Source of the DNA: Pseudobythopirellula maris
GTDB lineage: Bacteria; Planctomycetota; Planctomycetia; Pirellulales; Lacipirellulaceae
Length of the DNA stretch: 64,000 bases
Assembly: GCF_007859945.1 (NCBI RefSeq)
Contig: NZ_SJPQ01000001.1
Coordinates: forward strand, 1,178,001 to 1,242,000
Direction: 5' to 3'
The notes beneath the pieces were generated by a model that was not told the origin of the DNA, searched no databases, and was given only the letters and a program-made list of their open reading frames with translations. Shown piece by piece: positions 52,598 to 60,545 of this stretch. The position numbers and the translations under genes are program-made. The stretch's first letter is position 1. Every line of letters starts with the position of its first letter.

Positions 52598-53074
52598 AAA
52601 AAAGCCCTCGGAGTGGGTCTGTAAGCCGGGTCTTGTGCGGCTTGCTTGCGCGAGCCGTGGCAGCCATTCCTCTAGGGCGACGATTGCTCGCCGCCTCGAG
52701 CGGCCTACCCGAGAGTCGTCACGAGCCGGGCCGGCTCTGCTCTCTGCTTGGCCTTGCGCCGGGTGGGGTTTACCAAGCCGACCGGGTCACCCCGGTCGCT
52801 GGTGCGCTCTTACCGCACCTTTTCACCCTTACCTGTGGTGGGGGAGGGGCTAGGAGTTAGGGACTAGGGGCTAGCGAAAGAGTCGTTTACACCCTTCTAG
52901 CCCCTAGCCTCTAGCCCCTAACCCCTCCCCCACCCATCGGCGGTTTGTTTTCTGCGGCACTTTCCCTGGCCTCGCGGCCGGTGGGCGTTAGCCACCACCC
53001 TGCCCTGCGGCGCCCGGACTTTCCTCCCGTTCGCGTTGTGCGAACCGGCGGCTGCCCGACCCACTCCGAGGGAC
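52598..53074 (-). ncRNA. rnpB: RNase P RNA (bacterial class A) with extended P12 arm
   Basis: Recognised from universally conserved segments on the minus strand: GAGGAAAGTCCGGGC (complement of 53012-53026), the GCAGGGTGGTGGCTAACGCC region, ACAGAAAACAAACCGCC-type J11/12, GGTAAGGGTGAAAAGGTGC, GGTAAACCCCACCCGG and the 3' segment ending CCCGGCTTACAGACC. Its P1 helix is a perfect 15-bp pairing of 53058-53072 with 52605-52619, which fixes both ends, and a T run (52598-52603) follows on the minus strand as terminator. The P12 position (52837-52935) is expanded into a helix of about 38 bp. RNase P matures the 5' ends of tRNAs. Confidence 0.95.
52837..52935 (-). repeat. Expanded P12 helix inside rnpB
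   Basis: Arms 52837-52875 and 52897-52935 are nearly complementary and built from repeated GGGGCTAG / CTAGCCCC units, with a loop of about 21 nt. The arms are probably repeat-derived. Confidence 0.75.
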
Positions 53075-53423
53075 AGCAATCAAGTATAGCGGCAGCGGCC
53101 CTCCCACACCGGCCCCCAGCGCTCTCGGCAGAAGAGCGGTTAGCTACAGAAAGCCGAACCACCACGCCCACAAAGCGACCAACGGCGCGCGGGTTGCTCA
53201 ATCGCCCCATGATCACCACAGCATTGGCACGAAACGCCCAGCCGGCGCCCCCGCACCCGTCGGGAACCGGAAAAACCTTGTTTTTCCAGCAAGTTGACGC
53301 AATACCTGAGCGTTCGTAGAGTAAATAGAGACATTCGCCGTGCGGGCCAGCACGGCTTTTGTCACGACCTTTGATACCGATTCAGCTACGGGGAATCCTC
53401 GACTCGAGAGAGGCGCTTGCACT
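53075..53423. other. Intergenic region between rnpB and the FHA gene
   Basis: 349 bp holding the rnpB promoter (minus strand) and the FHA gene promoter (candidate at 53294-53322). No open frame is convincing. Confidence 0.45.
53294..53322 (+). promoter_or_regulatory. Sigma-70-like promoter for the FHA gene
   Basis: TTGACG at 53294-53299, a 17-bp spacer, then TAGAGT at 53317-53322, about 100 bp before the FHA start. Fits the consensus but is unproven in this lineage. Confidence 0.4.
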
Positions 53424-53900
53424 ATGTACGGAGAACTCATCCCGCTCGGAGGCGGCGACCCCATCCCCCTGCTCAAGAAGCGCTTGCTGATCGGCCGCCG
53501 CGAGAGCTGCGACATCGTGCTCCGCTTCGCCAATGTCTCGGCGCACCACTGCCAGCTGTCGATCGACGGCGGCTACCTCTACGCCCGCGACTTGCAGAGC
53601 CGCAACGGCATCAAGATCAACGACGTGCGGACAACCGACGGCCGGCTCGACCCGGGCGACGTGCTCTGCGTGTCCAAGCACAAGTACAAGGTTTACTACT
53701 CGCCGGCCGAGCTGGGCGCCGTTGGCCCGCCGCCGACCGAGAACCGCGCGAAGGAGATCATGAGCGAATCGCTCCTCGCCCGCGCCGGCCTGCAATCGGC
53801 CACGCCCAAAGACAAAGCCTCGGCCAAGGCCGCCGCGGGCCGCTACGACCCGGCGAACATGGAAGCCGGCCAAGTCAAGCTGCCCGACGAGGCCCTCTGA
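53424..53900 (+). CDS. FHA domain protein
   Basis: 158 residues from the ATG at 53424 (GAGAGG about 11 nt upstream). The FHA fold covers residues about 1-100: LLIGRRESCD (21-30), NVSAHHCQLSIDGG (37-50), RDLQSRNGIKIN (55-66), with the phosphothreonine-binding Arg, Ser and Asn in place, and LDPGDVLCVSKHKY. The C-terminal 50 residues are Ala/Lys-rich and unstructured. FHA proteins bind pThr peptides, usually products of Ser/Thr kinases; no kinase gene lies nearby. Confidence 0.9.
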   Translation: MYGELIPLGGGDPIPLLKKRLLIGRRESCDIVLRFANVSAHHCQLSIDGGYLYARDLQSRNGIKINDVRTTDGRLDPGDVLCVSKHKYKVYYSPAELGAVGPPPTENRAKEIMSESLLARAGLQSATPKDKASAKAAAGRYDPANMEAGQVKLPDEAL

Positions 53901-53908
53901 TTTTTTTT

Positions 53909-54045
53909 GAACCGCCAAGACGCCAAGGACGCCAAGCGAAAAGCCAGACAGGATTGACTCGATTAACAGGATCGATTTCTCGTCATCCGGTTGATCCAGT
54001 CAATCCTGTCTCGAATTCTTGGCGGCCTTGGCGTCTTGGCGGTTC
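53909..54045. repeat. Nested inverted repeat, MITE- or REP-like
   Basis: Outer arms of 28 bp (53909-53936 and 54018-54045) match with one mismatch and carry the repeated unit CGCCAAG. An inner pair of perfect 12-bp arms (GACAGGATTGAC at 53947-53958 and its complement at 53999-54010) sits inside. A T run precedes it right after the FHA stop, so it may also act as a terminator. Confidence 0.75.
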
Positions 54046-54064
54046 CCTCTGATGCGGAACCAAC

Positions 54065-55246
54065 GTGGCGAAGAAGAAGCACAAACCTCGCGCCACCTTC
54101 CGCAAGAACAGCCAGACCTCGGCGCGTGAGAACGATCTGACGCGCGGCTACCACGGCGACGGCGAGTCGGACGCCGCCGCCGAAGACGCCCCCTCCCACG
54201 AGCGCGTGTCGGGCAAGGGACGCTTCACCCGCAAGCGGACCATCTCCGGCGCCGAGCTGGTCGAGGGCGAGTCGGGCCCGCAGCTGCTGCCCGACTTCGA
54301 CCGCGAGCTCTGTGTCGCCGGTCGCGTGCTCCGCGTGCAAGGCTTGGTGAGCACCGTGCGTGGCGACGACGGCCGGTCGTACGCCTGCGCCACGCGTCAG
54401 CTGCTCAAGCAGATAGCGATCGACGCCCGCCACGCGGTCGCCGCCGGCGACCGCGTGTGGCTACGCCCCGAACGCTCCTCCGGCATCCGCCAAGAGTCCG
54501 AGTGGCACGAGGGGATCATCGAACGCGTCGAGCCGCGCCACGGCGCGCTGAGCCGCACGAGCCGCAACCGGCGCCACTTGATCGCCGTGAACCTCGACCA
54601 GCTGGTGATCGTCACCAGCGCCGCCGAGCCGCGCCTCAAGCCGCACCTGGTCGACCGCTTCCTGATCACGGCCGAGAAGACCGGCCTGAAGCCATTGGTG
54701 GTGATCAACAAGGTCGACCTCATCGACCCGGCCGACCTGATGCCGCTCGTGGGAGTCTACGCGCAGCTCGGCTACCGGGCGCTGCTGGTCTCGGCCCAAA
54801 CGGGGTTGGGTGTCGACCGGCTGCGCGAGCGCCTCGCCGGCCGGGTGAGCGCCTTGAGCGGCCAGAGCGGCGTCGGCAAGTCGTCGCTGCTGAACGCCGT
54901 GGAGCCGGGCCTCGGCCTGCGCGTGGGCGCCGTCAGCAACGAGACCCAAAAGGGCAAGCACACGACCACCACCGCCGAGCTGCTGCCGCTCGAGAGCGAC
55001 TGGGCCGACGGCGGCGCGGTAATCGACACGCCCGGCATCCGGCAGTTCGCCCTGTGGGACGTGGAGCCCGAGGAGGTGGCCGGCTTCTTCCGCGACCTGC
55101 GTCCCTACGTCAGCCGCTGCCGTTTCCCCGACTGCACCCACACGCACGAAGACTTCTGCGCGGTCAAGGACGCCGTGGCCGACGGCTGGATCGACAGCCG
55201 CCGCTACGAGAGCTATGTGCAGACGCACGCGGGGGACGAGGCGTGA
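54065..55246 (+). CDS. rsgA: Ribosome small subunit-dependent GTPase RsgA
   Basis: 393 residues from a GTG at 54065. RsgA is a late 30S assembly GTPase. Circularly permuted motifs appear in the expected order: NKVD (215-218), GQSGVGKSS (266-274), the KGKHTTT switch (297-303), DTPG (321-324). The C-terminal zinc site is Cys352, Cys357, His359 and Cys365. The N-terminal OB domain (about 80-160) follows a basic, disordered leader (MAKKKHKPRATFRKN) typical of the family. Complete, and normal in length. Confidence 0.95.
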   Translation: MAKKKHKPRATFRKNSQTSARENDLTRGYHGDGESDAAAEDAPSHERVSGKGRFTRKRTISGAELVEGESGPQLLPDFDRELCVAGRVLRVQGLVSTVRGDDGRSYACATRQLLKQIAIDARHAVAAGDRVWLRPERSSGIRQESEWHEGIIERVEPRHGALSRTSRNRRHLIAVNLDQLVIVTSAAEPRLKPHLVDRFLITAEKTGLKPLVVINKVDLIDPADLMPLVGVYAQLGYRALLVSAQTGLGVDRLRERLAGRVSALSGQSGVGKSSLLNAVEPGLGLRVGAVSNETQKGKHTTTTAELLPLESDWADGGAVIDTPGIRQFALWDVEPEEVAGFFRDLRPYVSRCRFPDCTHTHEDFCAVKDAVADGWIDSRRYESYVQTHAGDEA

Positions 55247-55621
55247 CGCCTAGGTTCTTCCGTGGATTGCGGTAGGGGAAGCGTTTTCAATCGGGCGCTG
55301 GCCATCGATCGACAGGCTGCTTCGAACGAGGAAGCCGCGCGAGCCTGAGCAGATCCCCGAATCGCGCATCGGCCGGATCCACTCCAGCACTTCAGGAAGA
55401 CGTCATCTAGCGAGCAGCTGGACCAACCTCAACACCGTGGCAACATGCCTAATACTCTGTGTGTGTCGACCTCCGAGGCGTCGCCTGCGGTTTCCAAACA
55501 CGCTCAACCTTAGCCTAACGATTACGTCAATCGGGTGGCGGCGAAAGGCTTTTCATGGAAATTCCGAGCTAAACCGCCACTCCGGTTCAACGCTTTGTTA
55601 TCCGCCGATACGTTCGTTCGA
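55247..55621. other. Region between rsgA and the integron-like array
   Basis: 375 bp without a gene. The right part holds the attC-like site 55513-55603; base composition falls from about 55430 onward, marking the left edge of the accessory segment. Confidence 0.5.
55513..55603 (-). repeat. attC-like site 1
   Basis: Starts with GCCTAAC (fits RYYYAAC) and ends at GTTATCC (imperfect GTTRRRY). Inner arms GTGGCGG (55535-55541) and CCGCCAC (55574-55580) pair perfectly, next to TCGG / CCGG with one unpaired base. It differs in sequence from the other two sites. Confidence 0.5.
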
Positions 55622-56152
55622 CTATCGCACATAAGGTTGCAGCCTGTATCCGGTCACCCAGCCGCGCAGGTTATCGTGCAAGCGTCGCACCAACGGCTTT
55701 TGCTGTCGCCTTTGCCTATAATATTCATTAATCACATCAGAGCAGTCGCTTCCAGGTATATCGCCTTCCCCAATCTCAATTTGCGCTAAACCCTCGGGTG
55801 ATGCACCCAACACTGCACACCTTATGCTGCAACCATTCTTGCCATCTAGTGTAACGCGTGAAACGCTGGATTGTTCCGGATATTCAGTTCGAAAAATCGA
55901 GCGATAGTGATTGACGATGATTCCAGAGAAGTAGAGAGGGAACGGGACACACCCTACCAACCCGTCATTCATTCGAACAAACGTATTGCACAAGAACTGG
56001 TCGTGTGTGTCTCGCCGGAAAAGCAACAAGTCCGACCGATCGCGGATTGCCATCAAAAGCTGCAGCTCCGCCATTGCCTTCAGTCCACTGTTGCGCAAGC
56101 CATTGGAGTGAAGTAAAGCTAGCGGGCTAAGCAATACGTCTTTGTCATGCAT
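55622..56152 (-). CDS. Hypothetical cassette-encoded protein
   Basis: 176 residues. Lower GC and a codon pattern unlike the core genes. No domain recognised; it contains the stretches LLMAIRDRSDLLLFRRDTH, GCVPFPLYFSGIIVNHYRS and EYYRQRRQQKPLVRRLHDN. It sits between attC-like sites 1 and 2 with its stop 19 bp from site 1, the usual cassette layout. It may be expressed only from an upstream integron promoter. Confidence 0.6.
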   Translation of the reverse strand: MHDKDVLLSPLALLHSNGLRNSGLKAMAELQLLMAIRDRSDLLLFRRDTHDQFLCNTFVRMNDGLVGCVPFPLYFSGIIVNHYRSIFRTEYPEQSSVSRVTLDGKNGCSIRCAVLGASPEGLAQIEIGEGDIPGSDCSDVINEYYRQRRQQKPLVRRLHDNLRGWVTGYRLQPYVR

Positions 56153-56173
56153 GATTCTACTGCTGAACTAGGC

Positions 56174-56282
56174 GGACAACGTAAATCGGCTCAGTTGCCG
56201 GCCGCCCGCGGGAGCGGGCGTTGAACCGACCCCACCACTCTACTCGCGGGCGTCGCCGGTCAACTGCAGCCGGTGGTTAGCT
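56174..56282 (-). repeat. attC site 2
   Basis: 109 bp, closely similar to site 3. The left inner arm GGCTCAGTTGCCGGC pairs with the right arm GCCGGTCAACTGCAGCC except for two unpaired bases, like the extrahelical bases of attC single-strand hairpins. The core GTTAGCT at 56276-56282 includes the stop codon of the neighbouring cassette gene. Confidence 0.75.
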
Positions 56283-56711
56283 GCCGCTCGTCCGAATCAT
56301 TCCTCGGGCTTGGGGATCAAAGCCATCCGGAAAAATAGTTGAAGAATCATACTCTGCACAATTGAAATCTGTACCAGTCACATCAGTCATACCGTTGAGG
56401 TTATCGCGGCCGAAATCCGCTCCCTGCAACTTAGTGTATGCAAAATTGGCGTCGATGATGTTGCCTCCGCGGAGACTTGCTCCACGCAAATCAGCCCGTT
56501 CGAGGTTGGCTTCGAAAAGCGAAACCCAATACATGTCCGCTCCACTTAAATCTGCATCGCGGAGGTCGGCACACATCAGGCTGATTCCCACAAGATTGGC
56601 ACAATTCAAGTCGGCGTTGCGTAGGTCGGCGTCATCGAAGAAACCGTCGTCCGTGGTGAAGATAATCTTGCCGGAACGGTCGCGCACCTCTTTGGGAAGA
56701 TGGTCAAGCAT
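56277..56711 (-). CDS. Pentapeptide-repeat protein, integron cassette
   Basis: 144 residues. At least ten A(D/N)LXX-type pentapeptides run from about residue 26 to 115 (DADLRNADLNCANL, CADLRDADLSGADM, ANLERADLRGASLRGG, TKLQGADFGRDNLNG), forming a right-handed quadrilateral helix. Some pentapeptide proteins protect gyrase (Qnr, MfpA), but the short length and lack of a conserved loop do not show that here. The TAA stop lies in the core of attC site 2, and the start is 6 bp from attC site 3, so this is a complete cassette. Confidence 0.85.
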   Translation of the reverse strand: MLDHLPKEVRDRSGKIIFTTDDGFFDDADLRNADLNCANLVGISLMCADLRDADLSGADMYWVSLFEANLERADLRGASLRGGNIIDANFAYTKLQGADFGRDNLNGMTDVTGTDFNCAEYDSSTIFPDGFDPQARGMIRTSGS

Positions 56712-56716
56712 TAGGC

Positions 56717-56824
56717 AGCTAACGTAAAAGGCTCAGTTGCCGGCCGCCCGCGGAGAGCGGGCGTTCAACCAACAACAACATCATATCGCGGGCGTCGTCG
56801 GTCAACTGCAGCCGGTGGTTAGGT
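56717..56824 (-). repeat. attC site 3
   Basis: 108 bp. Starts AGCTAAC and ends GTTAGGT (56818-56824, fits GTTRRRY). It has the same inner arms and two unpaired bases as site 2; the variable centre differs (ATCATATCG in place of CTCTACTCG). Confidence 0.8.
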
Positions 56825-57100
56825 CGTGGTCTTTTTCAATACCGAGAACCTCGCCGCCAAATCGCTTGCGACGGATTCCGACGCTGTTATTTTCCACTCA
56901 AACCAGTTGTCCCACTCCATGTCAATCCGATCACTGCCATGCTTCAACGTATAGGCATCAAAGTCGATACCTTTGTCGAACATCTGATCACTGTACTCAG
57001 ACGTAACGCGCCACCCATCTTGTAGAAGTGCTTTCAAGATGGCATTCCCAGATTCAGTCTCGATGTTTTCGATTTGGATCTTCTTAGGAAAAGGCCACAT
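56819..57100 (-). CDS. Hypothetical cassette-encoded protein
   Basis: 93 residues (MWPFPKKIQIENIETESGN), helical and acidic with a Trp-rich segment (MEWDNWFEWKITASES). No family recognised. The TAA stop is part of the GTTAGGT core of attC site 3, and the start lies about 65 bp from the attI-like core at 57166. It is therefore the first cassette next to the integrase remnant. Low GC. Confidence 0.65.
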   Translation of the reverse strand: MWPFPKKIQIENIETESGNAILKALLQDGWRVTSEYSDQMFDKGIDFDAYTLKHGSDRIDMEWDNWFEWKITASESVASDLAARFSVLKKTTT

Positions 57101-57105
57101 GTCTG

Positions 57106-57185
57106 GAGTCGACCTAACTTAGTTATAGGTTGATCAGTATATCACCTGTAGGCAGCAAGGTTGTCAACCTAACGCGCCGTACGCC
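57106..57185 (-). other. Candidate attI site
   Basis: On the minus strand GTTAGGT (complement of 57166-57172) lies between the integrase remnant and the first cassette, followed by GACAACC. A second ACCTAAC / GTTATAGGT pair is at 57114-57132. Position and core fit attI; no functional evidence. Confidence 0.45.
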
Positions 57186-57260
57186 GATCCTTGTAAATAG
57201 TTGCCTGTTCTTTGGTTGCGTCTAAATCGCGATTGTCACGGCGTGATAGGATGTTTCCGT

Positions 57261-57458
57261 CTATCGCTCCACTGGCCCGGGAGCCAGGCCGTCTGCCGGG
57301 CTGCGGACACCACGGCCGCCTCGATTGAGGGCATGCGTATAGATCATGGTCGTGCGAACGTCCTTGTGGCCCAGCAGTTCTTGCACCGTCCGGATGTCGT
57401 AGCCGTCGGCCAGCAGGTGCGTGACGAGCGAATGCATAACCAAACATCGCCGGGATCG
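57261..57458 (-). pseudogene. intI: C-terminal remnant of integron integrase IntI
   Basis: 65 codons open between a TAA (57459-57461) and the stop at 57261. The translation contains [40 protein letters not shown] and GVRSPADGL, matching the end of integron-type tyrosine recombinases including the IntI-specific GVRSP ending. The box-II His, the box-III His and the catalytic Tyr (TTMIYTH) are present. The preceding box-II Arg (LRH in IntI) is Met (VMH), and everything upstream is missing. It is therefore not a working recombinase. It lies on the same strand as the cassettes, with its 3' end toward them. Confidence 0.88.
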
Positions 57459-57891
57459 TTAAGGCCAGCAGGATCGGAGGAAGCAGACCGAGCATGAGGC
57501 AGCTAACAAGTAGTGGGTGGGGCTTACCTTCACCTACATACGCATTCTAGCAATCCCTGCCGGATGCGCAGGGTATTTCTGGACAATGGGTGACGGCGGT
57601 CGTGGAGCATTAGCTTCAGAAACTGGCCGGATTCCAGAGCAACAGCGATGCTCGCCAATCAAACGGCGAGCCGCGGTGCAGCGGTAGTTTTCTCCGCGTT
57701 CGACTCTGAAGAGCGTCCAACGCGGCTCGATGAGAAGCGAGCCCGCACCGATCGACGCGTGTTATAAGTACTGCAACAGTGGCTACGGCGTGCACGCCGA
57801 ATCTATCCGCCAACAAGGCGAAAACACCCACCCCCTCGCATCGCGGGCGCTGCTATCCCATCGCCGATGATCGGGAGCGAGAAAGCCGCTC
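57459..57891. other. Right edge of integron remnant, no gene supported
   Basis: 433 bp. At 57490-57505 the sequence GAGGCAGCTAAC repeats the boundary seen at 56712-56723 (TAGGCAGCTAAC), perhaps another cassette junction or a recombination scar. Beyond it, open frames are short and overlapping and none is supported. Confidence 0.45.
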
Positions 57892-58863
57892 TCACTCCCC
57901 GTGCGTCGGCACCAGGTCCTGCTCGGCCCGCGTGATCAGTGCGAACAGCGCCTCGCGTTCGATGCTCTCCGGGATGAAGCGGACCGAGCCGTCCAAGAGC
58001 ACGAACTGCACGCCCCCCGGGTGGTCGCTGCGGAACGTGGTCCGCTGGCGGATGTCGTACGGCGCGTCGGTCTCGTTGAAGTGGTACTTCGAGTCTTGGC
58101 CTTTGGTCCAGCCGGTGTGGCCGAAGGCGTTGATCCAGTAGCCGGCCGCCCACTTGAAGTCGCCCCAGCAGGGGCCGCTCTTGTCGTTACAGCCGCTCGA
58201 GGGGTGCTCGTCCCACGTGTAGTTCGCCAGACCGTAACTGGTCTCGCCGATGAGCAGCGTGTGTGACACGCCGTCGGTGATCTTTTCCAGGCCGAGGTCG
58301 TACCGCTTGCCGGCGCCGGGCGGGGCGGCGAACGCGCCGTTCAACGCGAACTGCGGCTGGTAGTGCGTGCGGGTACTGATCAGGTAGCTGCCCGGGCCGA
58401 GGCTCTCGCCGCACGGGTCGGGCGCGGTGCGCGGCATGTGCATCGAGGGGCACTGGTAGTCGGGCAGCGCCGTCTGGGTGACGCTCAGGTTGTCGGCTCC
58501 CGGGCCGGAGTGCTCGGGCGGCTCGGTCAGGTCGTACGTGTCGAACCGGGCGCCTTGCTCCAGATAAGGGAGCAGCAGCACCAACGCGCCGCCTAGGTGG
58601 CCGTAGAACTCGTTGTTCTCGGCGGCGACTAGGCCGCCCCCCTTGGACAGCACGTGCGGCGGGGGGAGCGTCTTACGCGTGCTCTCGAACAGATGCGTCG
58701 CCAGGCCGATCTGCTTGAGCTTGTTGCGGCAGGTGCAACGCCGCGCCGCCTCGCGGGCCGACTGCACCGCCGGCAGCAGCAGGGCGACCAAGATGCCGAT
58801 GATCGCGATCACGACCAGCAGCTCGACGAGTGTGAACGCCTTGGGCGGATTCTTGGTTCTCAT
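57892..58863 (-). CDS. DUF1559 type IV pilin-like protein
   Basis: 323 residues from the ATG at 58863 (GAGG about 8 nt upstream). The prepilin-type segment [17 protein letters not shown] starts at residue 9, followed by [23 protein letters not shown]1559 features: ALVLLLPYLEQGARFDTYD, EKITDGVSHTLLIGETSYG, CWGDFKWAAGYW and HPGGVQFVLLDGSVRFI. Third DUF1559 gene in the window. It lies downstream of the PEP-CTERM gene at 58996 on the same strand and may share its transcript. Confidence 0.92.
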   Translation of the reverse strand: MRTKNPPKAFTLVELLVVIAIIGILVALLLPAVQSAREAARRCTCRNKLKQIGLATHLFESTRKTLPPPHVLSKGGGLVAAENNEFYGHLGGALVLLLPYLEQGARFDTYDLTEPPEHSGPGADNLSVTQTALPDYQCPSMHMPRTAPDPCGESLGPGSYLISTRTHYQPQFALNGAFAAPPGAGKRYDLGLEKITDGVSHTLLIGETSYGLANYTWDEHPSSGCNDKSGPCWGDFKWAAGYWINAFGHTGWTKGQDSKYHFNETDAPYDIRQRTTFRSDHPGGVQFVLLDGSVRFIPESIEREALFALITRAEQDLVPTHGE

Positions 58864-58954
58864 CGACTGCCTCGCTTGAGCTTGCGTGGTATTTCCCTCC
58901 ACCTAGGGGGAGGGATTTTTTTTGGGGGGGCGGCCCGGGTACACGGGTTCCGCC

Positions 58955-58991
58955 CCCTCCCCTAGCCCCTCCCCCCTTGGGGGAGGGGGAT
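58955..58991 (-). terminator. Hairpin between two minus-strand genes
   Basis: CCCCTCCCCCC and GGGGGAGGGGG arms around TTGG just past the stop at 58996, preceded by a related C/G-rich segment. No clear T tract on the minus strand; possibly a partial terminator or a spacer repeat. Confidence 0.4.
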
Positions 58992-58995
58992 ACGT

Positions 58996-60354
58996 TCAGC
59001 GCCGCCGGCCGGACACCAGCCAGTGCTGCCAGCCGCAGAACGCACCGGTCGCCAGCGCGATCAGCAGCACCTGGGCGCCGCTCGGCTCGGGGACCGCGAT
59101 CGCCTGCGAGGCGGGCGTGTAATGGTCGCGCCACACGGTGAAGTCGGCCGCGTCGACCAGGCCGTTGCCGTTGCCGTCGGCTTCGGGGCCCGTCGTGCCG
59201 AACTGCTCGACCCAGCGGTCGTAGTCGGAGGTCGTCACTTGGCCGTCGCCGTCGTAGTCGCCCGGCAGCGGGTCGAGGATCGACACCACGAGCTCGATCG
59301 TCGGGGCGGCGCCGTCTGGGTTGTCGCCGACATCGAGATCGTCGAGGTAGAAGTCGGGGTACGGCACAGCGCCCTCGTTGTCGTGCCCCGCCGCCTCGTG
59401 CAGCGAAGAGAAAGAGAACCCGAGCCATCCCTCCGAGAGCGCCCCGCGGACGTAGTCAAGCACGCCCGGGTCCGACAGGTTGGGCTCGAACACGAACACG
59501 TCGCCGCTCCGCATATAGTCGCCCGGCTCGAACTCGGCGCCCTCGTCGTCGTAGAGCTTGCCGATCGCCATCGGCGCGGGCGTGAACTGCTCGGTCTCGC
59601 CCGATGGCTCGGTGGCGCTGTAGCCGCCGGCGACCGAGTTCTCGGCGTCGCGTCCCAGGGCGTCGACGGCGAAATACGGGTACGGCGCGATCGCCTGCTC
59701 ACCCGCGGGCAGTTCGGGGTCGTAGCCCGCCTCGCCCTCGCGGTACTGCCGCCAACGCGCGTCGCCCAATTGCAGCGCCGCCTCGTCGGCCGCGGCGGCG
59801 AAGCTGATCGTCTCGAAGTCGCCCTGCAGGCCAATGCCGTACATCTCGATCGGCCGGCCGGGGTCGTCGCCGCCGCCGGTGGTGAGCGCCAAGTGGTCGT
59901 CGAGCGTGTTGTCGTAAGGCAGCACGTAGCCCAAGGGCTCGTAGATCAGGTTGCCGAGCAGCGTCGCCGTCACGCGGAGCGATTCGACCTGGTAGCGAGC
60001 GGGGGCGAGCCCCGCCGGGACGTCGGCCGACGTGTCACTCGCAACGATAAAGCTGCCGCGCCGCGAGGGGTCGGCGCCCGAACCGGGAAAGAAGACGCTC
60101 TGGCCGGTCTCCGAGTCGACGCCCGAGAACGCGCCGAACGTCGGCGCCCGGTCACGCACCGAGCCGGCGCCGTTGGACGACCCGGCGGGGTAGGAGTACA
60201 TCTGGATCTCGGCGTGCTCGTTCGTGTGCAGCAGTGACTCGCTCGCGGCCGCGCCGCAGGGCGGCGTGGCGAACAAGAGCGCCGAGAAGGGCAATGCTGC
60301 GAGCGGCAAGCACGCCAGCCGCCGCCGGCCGCCGTGGGTATTCATTCGGTCCAT
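58996..60354 (-). CDS. PEP-CTERM/dockerin-type exported protein
   Basis: 452 residues from the ATG at 60354 (GGAG 8 nt upstream). The signal peptide is long, with basic residues (MDRMNTHGGRRRLACLPLAA.. to CGAAAS). The body has no domain I can name but contains well-ordered segments (EIQMYSYPAGSSNGAGSVRD, YGIGLQGDFETISFA, YFAVDALGRDAENSVAGGYS). Two Ca2+ repeats follow ([37 protein letters not shown]), then AVPEPSGAQVLLIALATGA and a short tail ending SGRRR. Function unknown. Confidence 0.85.
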   Translation of the reverse strand: MDRMNTHGGRRRLACLPLAALPFSALLFATPPCGAAASESLLHTNEHAEIQMYSYPAGSSNGAGSVRDRAPTFGAFSGVDSETGQSVFFPGSGADPSRRGSFIVASDTSADVPAGLAPARYQVESLRVTATLLGNLIYEPLGYVLPYDNTLDDHLALTTGGGDDPGRPIEMYGIGLQGDFETISFAAAADEAALQLGDARWRQYREGEAGYDPELPAGEQAIAPYPYFAVDALGRDAENSVAGGYSATEPSGETEQFTPAPMAIGKLYDDEGAEFEPGDYMRSGDVFVFEPNLSDPGVLDYVRGALSEGWLGFSFSSLHEAAGHDNEGAVPYPDFYLDDLDVGDNPDGAAPTIELVVSILDPLPGDYDGDGQVTTSDYDRWVEQFGTTGPEADGNGNGLVDAADFTVWRDHYTPASQAIAVPEPSGAQVLLIALATGAFCGWQHWLVSGRRR

Positions 60355-60545
60355 CGGATGACTCCGTGAAGCTTGTGGTTGGGGAGGAAGCTGTAGTGAA
60401 AAACAGGTCCCGCCAGTGCTGGCGGCGGCTGGCAGCTGGCGGGACTTCGATATCCGCGGGGCTTGGGGGCCGTTCATCGGGGGTGCAACATCGGGCCCCG
60501 CGGTAACTGACTAAATGCGCCTCCGTGCGCGGCGGTCGTCTGCCC

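Noticed and set aside
56277-56711. Pentapeptide-repeat cassette as a Qnr-type quinolone protection gene
   Set aside because: Only generic repeats are visible; the length and loop features of Qnr proteins are absent.
57169-57495. 108-residue open frame over the integrase remnant
   Set aside because: It is in a different frame from the IntI-like translation and resembles nothing.
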